From: Acidovorax radicis
GTDB lineage: Bacteria > Pseudomonadota > Gammaproteobacteria > Burkholderiales > Burkholderiaceae_C
Length of the DNA: 64,000 nucleotides
Direction: 5' to 3'
Assembly: GCF_020510705.1 (NCBI RefSeq)
Contig: NZ_CP075184.1
Location: 2,046,001-2,110,000, forward strand
Position 1 is the first letter of the stretch. Each line of letters begins with the position of its first letter. Made by a program: the position numbers and the translations under genes. Under the pieces are notes generated by a model. The model searched no databases and had not been told where the DNA came from. It worked only from the letters and a program-made list of their open reading frames with translations. Of this stretch, positions 8,773 to 15,942 are shown piece by piece.

Positions 8773-10079
8773 AGCGCCGCATGCAAGGGTTCACCCTGGT
8801 CGAAATTTCGGTCATCTTGCTCGCGCTGGGTCTGATATTGCCAGGTGCCATCGTTTTCTGGCAGCTGTCGGAGCGCCAGCGCGTAACCACCGTCCAGGTG
8901 GACGCCCAACAACAAACGCGCGATGCCGTGGTGGGTTTTTTGCACTCGAACTATCGCCTTCCTTGCCCGGCCGCTGATACGGCAGGTGTCGAGTCTTGCG
9001 CAGAGGGCGCGGGCCTGCGACAGGTGGGGTTTGTGCCCTGGCGCACACTGGGGCTTCCACGTCCTGAGGCCGGGGCCCTACGCTATGGGGTCAACAGGGA
9101 GCCATCAGCCACCGCGCATGAGGACCGGGATCTCGCGACCGCCGTGGATCGCATGAATCCGCTGCGCGTGCGAACACCCAATCCCAAGCCGCAGAATCAG
9201 GATGCACCCAATGACAAGGAGCCCCCGATCCCTTCGGTATCGACGGTTCAGTTGGGCATTACGCAGTCTGGCAACGATGCAGCCCCTTTGAACACGGCGT
9301 GCAACCCGTCAGATAGTCCACCTTGCCCCCTGGGTGTAGCGAGGGCCGTCAACCTCGTGGATGTCTGTCTGGCTCTGAATAAGGGGAGTGACGCTCTGGT
9401 TGCACCTGCGGGGCGGCTGGCTGCGAAGATGCTGGGAACCAGACGTTCCGTGGCGTTTGTCATTGCCGCTCCAGGCATGTTGGATGCTGACGGAGACGGA
9501 CATGCCTTCGACGGGGCGAACGCCACCGCCAGTTCTGCCAATCCGACCTTTGAAGCACCTGGCACCGTGGCGACCAATGCCTATGACGACTCTGTAGTGG
9601 CACCCAGCCATGCGGAGCTGTTCGGCGAACTGCACTGTGGTGCTGCCTTGTCGGCCATATCGCACGCGCATTTCACCGCCGCCACGGGTGCTTTCGTCAT
9701 GGAGCGAGCTCTGTACGACTACCGAGACCAGTTGTTCGTGGCTGTCAAACTGGCAGAAGCCAACGAGGCTGCTGCCTTTGCGGGGGTTGCCGGTGCAGCG
9801 GCGGGTGCTTTGGGTGCGGCCAAGGAGATGGTTTCAGCAACCGCGGACACGACAATGAGCGCGGGCGCCCGGGCTGTGCAGATCGGATTGGCCGCTGCAG
9901 GCATCGTGGCAGCCGCCGTTGGCGTGGGGCTGTCTATCGTGACCACGGGATTGGCGACCGCCGCTCTGATAGAGGCAAAGCAAGTGCATTCGGACTTTGC
10001 CACGCGAACCACCGCCATGACGGAACTCGCCATTTCTATCAACAACAACACGCTGAAGGCTGATGCCATTGGCTATTGA
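8769..10079 (+). CDS. Pseudopilin with LPCP ectodomain and hydrophobic C-terminal hairpin
   Basis: 436 residues. The leader MKRRMQG is cleaved before Phe8 (G|FTLVEISVILLALGL; Glu5 present). It has YRLPCP at 62-67, ESCAEG, FVPWRTLGL and LRYGVNRE (block A); an insertion rich in Pro/Asn; a DADGDGHAFDGAN loop at about 240-252 (block B, a good Ca2+-loop match); and AYDDSVVAPSHAELFGELHC (block C). Two hydrophobic Ala/Gly stretches follow (about 334-355 and 368-401). The start overlaps the upstream stop by 4 bases. Presumably exported and assembled with the preceding paralogues; what the hydrophobic extension does is not known. Confidence 0.8.
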   Translation: MKRRMQGFTLVEISVILLALGLILPGAIVFWQLSERQRVTTVQVDAQQQTRDAVVGFLHSNYRLPCPAADTAGVESCAEGAGLRQVGFVPWRTLGLPRPEAGALRYGVNREPSATAHEDRDLATAVDRMNPLRVRTPNPKPQNQDAPNDKEPPIPSVSTVQLGITQSGNDAAPLNTACNPSDSPPCPLGVARAVNLVDVCLALNKGSDALVAPAGRLAAKMLGTRRSVAFVIAAPGMLDADGDGHAFDGANATASSANPTFEAPGTVATNAYDDSVVAPSHAELFGELHCGAALSAISHAHFTAATGAFVMERALYDYRDQLFVAVKLAEANEAAAFAGVAGAAAGALGAAKEMVSATADTTMSAGARAVQIGLAAAGIVAAAVGVGLSIVTTGLATAALIEAKQVHSDFATRTTAMTELAISINNNTLKADAIGY

Positions 10080-10106
10080 GAACTTTTGCTCAAAGAGCTG
10101 TACACC

Positions 10107-10838
10107 ATGACAACGAAACCAACGAACTATTGGGCTACGCCCGCGAGGCGGCAGCGCGGGTTTTCGCTGCTTGAACTGAGCATTGCCCTGGTGGTGATTG
10201 GCCTTGTGTTGGGGGCTGTGGCGGTGGGGCGCGACCTGCAACGGTCAGCGGCCAACCAACGCCTTTCCACAGACTTCATTCAAGGATGGCAGCTGGCCTA
10301 CGAGGCGTTCTTCAACGGCGTCGGCTACCCTCCGGGGGACAACCCCACCAACCCCACGGGGCGCATTTATGGCAGCAGTGCTACTCCCGGTACAGAGCTG
10401 TGTGGCGACGCGATGATCAATGCGTTTTTGGCCGCCGGTATCCGGTTGCCCGCCGGACGTACGGAGGGGCAACAAGACCGTTATGTGTACCTGGACAGCA
10501 ATGGCAACCCCCAGGAGGTGCAGGTGTGTTTCCAAAGCATGAAGTGGGCTGAGCCCGGTGCCACCGTGGGCACTTACGAGACGCGGCCTCGCAACGTCAT
10601 GGTGATTCGTGGCACCACGTTTTCGCTGGCCGCCGCATTGGACCAGCAGATTGATGGCAACAGCGATGCACGGTTTGGCCGACTGCGCGACGTTTCGTTA
10701 GCGAACGACACTACGGCCAACACTCCCGGGAAAATTTGGCCCATTGATGACCGTATGGCTTTTGGTAGCACTACACCCACTTCGCTGGATGAATCGCAGG
10801 TGGCCATCACCACCGCCTTGTTCAAGATGATGCGTTGA
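10107..10838 (+). CDS. Type IV pilin-like pseudopilin, last gene of the locus
   Basis: 243 residues from the ATG at 10107. A TTG at 10086 would add seven residues, but the ATG fits the spacing from the previous stop better. An 18-residue leader ends at Gly, then Phe with Glu5 (G|FSLLELSIALVVIGLVLG). Unlike the four preceding proteins it lacks the LPCP block; its ectodomain is shorter and has two Cys (ELCGDAM, VQVCFQ) that could form the usual pilin disulfide. It could be the major subunit or a minor one of the same machine. No terminator was recognised downstream. Confidence 0.78.
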   Translation: MTTKPTNYWATPARRQRGFSLLELSIALVVIGLVLGAVAVGRDLQRSAANQRLSTDFIQGWQLAYEAFFNGVGYPPGDNPTNPTGRIYGSSATPGTELCGDAMINAFLAAGIRLPAGRTEGQQDRYVYLDSNGNPQEVQVCFQSMKWAEPGATVGTYETRPRNVMVIRGTTFSLAAALDQQIDGNSDARFGRLRDVSLANDTTANTPGKIWPIDDRMAFGSTTPTSLDESQVAITTALFKMMR

Positions 10839-10946
10839 CACTTGGCCAATGCGCGGAGGGTGTTTGCCTTGGCAGCTTCTGCTGGCCCAGCCACTCTGAG
10901 CTCGCGTTGGTCGGAGGGTTAGGTCCCCGCCAATTGAAACCGCTGA

Positions 10947-11249
10947 TCAAAATTCATCTTGCCCAGCACGCGCAGCGCAGCGGCACGGGTGGCTCAGGCT
11001 GTAGCGCTTGGCGGTGGACACTACGTCCACGCACTTGTGCCCCCATTGCACGGCCACTAGCAGGGCGGGGCGCTGGCCCGCTTCGGCGCCCACCGACACA
11101 CCGCGCTGCTCGGGCCGCAGCATGAACTCCAGCCGGGGGGTGCGCACCAGTGTGAGGCGGTGGGCACCCCGTGGGCACAGCGCGAATGAGACGACCCAGT
11201 CGTCTTCGTCTTCCACCGTCAGAAACGGGACATGCTGGGGAGCGGCCAT
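10947..11249 (-). CDS. Small hypothetical protein
   Basis: A 100-codon minus-strand frame, starting at the ATG at 11249 (MAAPQHVPFL). The middle has ordinary protein composition (VEDEDDWVVSFALCPRG, LRPEQRGVSVG), unlike the low-complexity + strand frame over the same bases. No family recognised and no clear ribosome-binding site, so it may be a gene or a remnant. It is convergent with the pseudopilin operon. Confidence 0.4.
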   Translation of the reverse strand: MAAPQHVPFLTVEDEDDWVVSFALCPRGAHRLTLVRTPRLEFMLRPEQRGVSVGAEAGQRPALLVAVQWGHKCVDVVSTAKRYSLSHPCRCAARAGQDEF

Positions 11250-11540
11250 GAACAAGGGGCTTGAGGTGTACGGGCGGACGGATGGGCCGCCGTGGTGCGC
11301 AGCCCGTGGTGTGGGCGGCCGCCAGTATGCCGTCGCACAAGCGGTGCCGAGGTCGGGAAAACCCGAGGTGGGTCTTTCCAACGCAGGTGCGGATGTGTCA
11401 GGTGGCTGCAAGCCAACGTGTGGCTCGGCCGGGGATGTGCTTTCTCGCGCTGTTCTGCCGAGGTGGCTTGGGCTCAAATGTGCTGCCTGCGATTATTGTG
11501 TATGCGTTATGTGCTATTGTTTATGTAGCGATTGGCGGTG

Positions 11541-13004
11541 TCATGCGCCGGGCGATGTGTTCGCCATCGCCGTGGCAAGCTCACCCACCGTCTGCAGCGC
11601 GGCTTCGAAGCGGCTCTGCGCCGGGTGCCCGTAGTTGATGCGCACGCAGTTTGCAAAGCGCTGGTCGGCAGAGAAGATCTGCCCCGGCGCGAGGCTGATG
11701 CCCTGTGCGAGTGCCTGTCTGTGTAGCTCCAGTGCATTGACATGGGGCGGCAGCTCCACCCACAAGAAGTAGCCGCCTTCGGGTCGCGACACACGTGTGC
11801 CCTGCGGAAAATGCCGGGCCACGCTCGCCAGCGCCATCGCCTGCTGCTGCGCCAGGCTGCGGCGCAGTTGGCGCAGGTGCCGGTCGTAGCCGCCCTGGGC
11901 CAGGTATTCGGACAGCGCCTGCTGCGACGGCGTGGCGGCCGAGAGCGTGGTCATGAGCTTCAGGCGCTGCACCGCCGTGGCAAAGCGGCCGGCCGCCACC
12001 CAGCCCACGCGGTAGCCGGGCGCCAGGCTTTTGCTGAACGAGCTGCAGTGCATCACCAGCCCATCGCCGTCAAACGCCTTGGCCGGTGGCGGGCGCTGGG
12101 GGCCAAAGTGCAGTTCGCCATACACATCGTCCTCGATCAATGGCACCTGATGGCGGGCCAGCAGCGCCACGAGTTCGCGCTTTTTATCTTCGGGCATCAG
12201 GCTGCCCAGCGGGTTCTGAAAGCTGGGCATGAGCCAGCAGGCCTTGACCCGTTGCTGAGGATGGCGCGAAGACTGGCGCTCCAGGGCCTCGGCCAGCGCC
12301 GCCAGGTCGATACCGTCGCGCGGGTGGGTGGCGATTTCCAGTGCCTGCAGGTTCAGCCGCTCCAGCGCCTGCAGCGCGGCGTAGAAGGTGGGGGATTCGA
12401 CCACCACGATGTCGCCGGGGCGCGTGACGGCCTCCAGGCAGAGGTTGAGGGCCTCCATGGCGCCGTTGGTGATGATGATTTCCTGCGCGTCCACGGTCAT
12501 GCCGTGCAGGCCGTAGCGCAGTGCAAGCTGCTGGCGCAAGCGTTCGTCGCCGGGTGGCAGGCTTTGCACGATGTTCCAGGGGTCGAGCTTGCGCATGCCG
12601 CTGCCCAGGCAGCGCGCCAGCCGCTCCAGCGGAAACAGCTCCAGCCCCGGGAAGGCCGAGCCCAGGGGCACCAGGTCGCGGTCGCGCGCCAGGCCCAGCA
12701 CCTCGAACACCAGGTCGCTGATGGCCACGCCGGTAGAGGTAGCGGCAGGCCGCGAGGGCAGGGGCTCAGCCGGGCGTGCCTCGGCGACGCCAGGCAACCG
12801 CGCGCTCACGTAATAGCCCGACCGCGGGCGCGCGTGGATCAGGCCCTGGGCTTCCAGCAGGTAATACGCTTCGAACACGGTGGAGGGGCTGATGCCCCGC
12901 GTGCGGCTGGCCTCGCGCACCGAGGGCACGCGGTCGCCGGGGCGCAGCGCACCGCTGTGGATGAGCTGGGCGATGGCGTCGGCGTGGCGTTCGTAGCGTT
13001 TCAT
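11541..13004 (-). CDS. MocR/PdxR-type regulator (GntR winged helix fused to aminotransferase domain)
   Basis: 487 residues. The N-terminal GntR winged helix (about 1-70: GALRPGDRVPSVREASRTRGISPSTVFEAYYLLEAQ, split here only by family recognition) is joined to a class I aminotransferase-like domain. The PLP-lysine motif SFSKSLAPGYRVG and the upstream GAMEALNLCLE and IEDDVYGEL elements are intact. MocR proteins use PLP or an amino-acid adduct as a signal and regulate a neighbouring, often divergent, gene. Here the divergent neighbours encode cytochromes c, and a direct repeat typical of MocR operators lies between them. Target assignment is inference. Confidence 0.92.
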   Translation of the reverse strand: MKRYERHADAIAQLIHSGALRPGDRVPSVREASRTRGISPSTVFEAYYLLEAQGLIHARPRSGYYVSARLPGVAEARPAEPLPSRPAATSTGVAISDLVFEVLGLARDRDLVPLGSAFPGLELFPLERLARCLGSGMRKLDPWNIVQSLPPGDERLRQQLALRYGLHGMTVDAQEIIITNGAMEALNLCLEAVTRPGDIVVVESPTFYAALQALERLNLQALEIATHPRDGIDLAALAEALERQSSRHPQQRVKACWLMPSFQNPLGSLMPEDKKRELVALLARHQVPLIEDDVYGELHFGPQRPPPAKAFDGDGLVMHCSSFSKSLAPGYRVGWVAAGRFATAVQRLKLMTTLSAATPSQQALSEYLAQGGYDRHLRQLRRSLAQQQAMALASVARHFPQGTRVSRPEGGYFLWVELPPHVNALELHRQALAQGISLAPGQIFSADQRFANCVRINYGHPAQSRFEAALQTVGELATAMANTSPGA

Positions 13005-13059
13005 GGCGTGGGGCGGGCTGACGGTGATGGGTGGCGGGTGGCGGGGGTTGATTCAGAGC

Positions 13060-13097
13060 AAACTGATCTGTATTTTTAACTGGAAACTGAATCTGTA
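13060..13097 (+). promoter_or_regulatory. Direct repeat, candidate MocR operator
   Basis: AAACTGATCTGTA at 13060-13072 and AAACTGAATCTGTA at 13084-13097 lie about 24 bases apart between the divergent regulator and cytochrome genes. MocR regulators generally bind direct repeats in such positions. Binding is inferred. Confidence 0.5.
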
Positions 13098-13187
13098 CTG
13101 ATTTTTGGACTGGGCGTAGAGTGGCGGCGTGTGCTGGTGTCCGCCCTGATGTGTGCCAGCCGGCCGTTCCCCTACTGATAAAACCCC

Positions 13188-14003
13188 ATGATCGATTGCC
13201 TGCGCAGCCTGCTGCGCCCCGTTCTCCGCCTGCCTGCGGCCACTGCCCTGTTGGCACTGGCCTTGAGCGCTGGTGCTGTGGCCCAGACGGTGCCTGCCAG
13301 CGCCGCCCCTGCAACCCCCGTGGCCACCGCAGCCACTGCGGCCACGGTGCCCGCGTCGTCCATGGCGTCGCGCGTACTGGCCTGCACTGCCTGCCACGGC
13401 AAGGAAGGCCGGGCCACGCCCGATGGCTACTTTCCGCGCATCGCTGGCAAGCCGGCGGGCTACCTGGCCAACCAGCTGCTCAACTTTCGGGATGGGCGGC
13501 GCAGCTACCCGCAGATGACCTACCTCATCGAACATCTGACCGACGACTACCTGCGCGAAATGGCCGAGCACTTTGCCGCGCTGGACCTGCCGTACCCGCC
13601 GCCGCCCGCGCCCCAGGCGCCGGCCGCTGCCCTGGAGCAGGGGCGCCAGCTGGTGCAGCAGGGCGACGCCACGCGCCGCATTCCGGCCTGCGTGTCGTGC
13701 CACGGCAGCGCCATGACGGGCGTCGCACCGTCGATTCCGGGCCTGTTGGGCCTGCCGCGTGATTACCTCAACAGCCAGCTGGGTGCGTGGAAGACCGGCC
13801 AGCGCCGCGCCCACGTGCCCGACTGCATGGCCGACATCGCCCGGCAGCTCACGCCTGATGAGGTGAGTGCTGTCTCTGCCTGGCTGGCCGCCCAGCCCGT
13901 GGCAGCGGGTGGCAAGCCCGCACGCACACTGCCCGCCGCCATGCCCGCCCGTTGCGGTGGCGTGGCCGAGGTGCCGGTTGCCGCTGTGGCGGCTGCACGT
14001 TGA
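13188..14003 (+). CDS. Di-haem cytochrome c (c4-like), exported
   Basis: 271 residues. A signal peptide (about 1-33, ending GAVAQ) is followed by two CxxCH haem-binding sites, CTACH near residue 66 and CVSCH near 169, in two similar cytochrome c domains separated by a Pro/Ala linker. Each domain has the YPxMTYL or QLGAWKTGQR-type helices seen in soluble c4/c553-like proteins, which shuttle electrons in the periplasm. It is followed after 14 bases by a tri-haem cytochrome, with which it probably forms an electron-transfer chain. Confidence 0.88.
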   Translation: MIDCLRSLLRPVLRLPAATALLALALSAGAVAQTVPASAAPATPVATAATAATVPASSMASRVLACTACHGKEGRATPDGYFPRIAGKPAGYLANQLLNFRDGRRSYPQMTYLIEHLTDDYLREMAEHFAALDLPYPPPPAPQAPAAALEQGRQLVQQGDATRRIPACVSCHGSAMTGVAPSIPGLLGLPRDYLNSQLGAWKTGQRRAHVPDCMADIARQLTPDEVSAVSAWLAAQPVAAGGKPARTLPAAMPARCGGVAEVPVAAVAAAR

Positions 14004-14017
14004 GAAAGGGTGCCCCC

Positions 14018-15301
14018 ATGAAACGCATCCTCTGGACCATTTCTTCCGCACTGGCGGCCCTGGGCATCACAGCCGCCGCACTGGTCACCTTGAACCTGCG
14101 CGGCGAAGAGCCGCTGCCTGCCAGCAAGACGCTGCAAACCACACCCGAATTGGTGGCGCGCGGCGAATACCTGGCCCGCGTCGGCAACTGCATGGCCTGC
14201 CACACCACGCAGGGCGGGGCGCCGTTTGCCGGCGGGCGCGGCATCGAAACGCCGTTTGGCGTGGTGCACAGCGCCAACCTCACGCCCGACAAGAGCCACG
14301 GTATTGGCGCCTGGACCTCGGCCGAGTTCTGGCGCGCCATGCACCATGGCCGCAGCAAGGACGGGCGGTTGTTGTACCCCGCCTTCCCATACCCCAACTA
14401 CACCCAGGTTTCGCGCGAGGATTCGGATGCGCTCTTTGCCTATTTGCAAAGCGTGCCTGCTGCTGCCGATGCCAACCGCGCGCACGCGCTGCGCTTCCCC
14501 TACAACACACAGGCGGCACTGGGCGTGTGGCGTGCGCTGTTCTTTGCGCCTGCCACACCCAAGCCCGACCCCACGCAAACCGCCGAGTACAACTGGGGCG
14601 CCTATCTGGTCAACGGCCTGGGCCATTGCACGGCCTGCCACACACCGCGCAACGCGCTGGGCGCCACCACGGACGCCAAGGCTTTCACGGGCGGGCTGAT
14701 CCCTGTGCAGAACTGGTACGCGCCCGCGCTCAACGCGGCCAAAGAGGCTGGCGTCAAGGAATGGCGCACCGAGGATGTGGTGGCCTTGCTGACAACAGGC
14801 GTGGCGCCCCACGGGTCGGTGCTGGGCCCCATGGCTGAGGTGGTGTTCCGCAGCACGCAGTACCTGACAGATGCGGACGCACGTGCCATGGCCATTTACT
14901 TGCAGGCCCTGCCGCAGCAGCCAGGCGCAGCAGCCCCTGCGACGCAGCCCGCGCCCCTGGCCTCTGCCATGGCGCGTGGTGGCAAGGTGTATGAGCAGCA
15001 ATGTGCGCAATGCCACGGCGACAAGGGCCTGGGCGAAGCCGGTGCATTCCCCGCGCTGGCCGGCAACCGGGCGGTGGTGCTGGCCGACCCGACCAACCTC
15101 TTGCGTGTGGTGCTGCAGGGCGGCTACCTGCCAGCCACCGCAGGCAACCCACGCCCCCATGGCATGCCGCCGTTTCAGCAATTGCTGACAGACGAAGAAG
15201 TGGCGGCCGTGGCCACCTTTGTTCGCAACAGCTGGGGCAACCAGGCGGCTGGTGTGGGTACCATCGAGGCTTACCGCGCCCGCGAGCGGCGCGGCTTGTA
15301 G
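14018..15301 (+). CDS. Tri-haem cytochrome c subunit of a membrane dehydrogenase (AdhB/gluconate dehydrogenase-like)
   Basis: 427 residues from the ATG at 14018; the frame from 13952 overlaps the upstream gene. An N-terminal membrane/signal helix (about 5-26) is followed by three CxxCH sites (CMACH, CTACH, CAQCH), the count and spacing of the cytochrome subunits of alcohol, gluconate and sorbitol dehydrogenases. The GIGAWTSAEFWRAMHHG and PYPNYTQVS segments are typical. Such subunits take electrons from a partner flavin or quinoprotein dehydrogenase; no catalytic subunit is encoded next to it here, so the partner is elsewhere or the substrate is different. Confidence 0.88.
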   Translation: MKRILWTISSALAALGITAAALVTLNLRGEEPLPASKTLQTTPELVARGEYLARVGNCMACHTTQGGAPFAGGRGIETPFGVVHSANLTPDKSHGIGAWTSAEFWRAMHHGRSKDGRLLYPAFPYPNYTQVSREDSDALFAYLQSVPAAADANRAHALRFPYNTQAALGVWRALFFAPATPKPDPTQTAEYNWGAYLVNGLGHCTACHTPRNALGATTDAKAFTGGLIPVQNWYAPALNAAKEAGVKEWRTEDVVALLTTGVAPHGSVLGPMAEVVFRSTQYLTDADARAMAIYLQALPQQPGAAAPATQPAPLASAMARGGKVYEQQCAQCHGDKGLGEAGAFPALAGNRAVVLADPTNLLRVVLQGGYLPATAGNPRPHGMPPFQQLLTDEEVAAVATFVRNSWGNQAAGVGTIEAYRARERRGL

Positions 15302-15382
15302 ATAAAAAAGCAACTGCCGAGGTTTTTTGCGCCCCCCTGCGCAAACCGCTGCCCCGTTGCGGATGACCCAGGAGTCGTTGTC

Positions 15383-15784
15383 ATGGAAAGCCCGGCCACG
15401 TTGCCCCACCTTGCCCCCGGCGCCACTTCGCCCTCTGCCCCGCAGGATTGGTGGGTGGTGTGTCTGTGTGCGGGTTGGTGTGGCACTTGTGGCGTGTACC
15501 GCCCCCTTTTTGACGAACTGGCCCGCGCGCACCCCGGTGTGCGTTTTGAATGGGTGGACATCGAGGACGACTCGGACATTGCGGGCGATCTCGATGTGGA
15601 GACCTTCCCCACGCTGTTGATTGCCAACGGCCGGCAAGCGCTGTTTCTAGGGCCGCTGCTGCCGCAGGCGCCGGTGCTGGCGCGTTTGTTGACCAGCCTG
15701 CAGGCCGCCGCGCCGGCCGCAGCGGGTGTGGGGGGCGAGGCACAGGGTGTGTTCGAGCGCGTGCGCACAGCCCGCGGCGGCTGA
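15383..15784 (+). CDS. Thioredoxin-like protein with CGTC active site
   Basis: 133 residues. After a ~20-residue N-terminal tail it has a thioredoxin fold with the active site WCGTC (near residue 32-36), the DIEDDSDIA strand-loop and the cis-Pro motif FPTLL. No signal peptide, so probably cytoplasmic. The C-terminal 30 residues are Ala/Gly-rich. It follows the cytochrome genes by 81 bases and may belong to the same unit, but a direct link to cytochrome maturation is not shown. Confidence 0.82.
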   Translation: MESPATLPHLAPGATSPSAPQDWWVVCLCAGWCGTCGVYRPLFDELARAHPGVRFEWVDIEDDSDIAGDLDVETFPTLLIANGRQALFLGPLLPQAPVLARLLTSLQAAAPAAAGVGGEAQGVFERVRTARGG

Positions 15785-15880
15785 GAAGGTCTGGCTGACT
15801 GCTTCTGTCCCGCCAGCCAGCGGGGTTGTTGGGCGCGATGAGCGCACCCAGCGCAATTGCCCGTTCCGCCTTCACTCATC

Positions 15881-15933
15881 TATTGATAGCTGCTTGCGCT
15901 TTGCTGTAAAGCGCAAGAGGCACTTTTGATACA
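15881..15933 (+). repeat. Interspersed repeat, copy 1
   Basis: Core ATAGCTGCTTGCGCTT, a short loop, then AAGCGCAAGAGGC and CTTTTGAT. The CGCTT/AAGCG arms can pair. It ends about 10 bases before the SNF2 start codon, so it lies in that gene's 5' leader. Same orientation as copies 2, 4 and 5. Confidence 0.75.
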
Positions 15934-15942
15934 TTTCTTGCA

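Noticed and set aside
11008..11634. 208-codon + strand frame between the pseudopilins and the MocR gene
   Set aside because: Composition rich in Cys/Ser/Arg without domains, and it runs antisense into the 3' end of the MocR gene.
13763..15637. 624-codon antisense frame over the cytochrome genes
   Set aside because: The + strand encodes five CxxCH haem sites; the minus frame has no recognisable protein.
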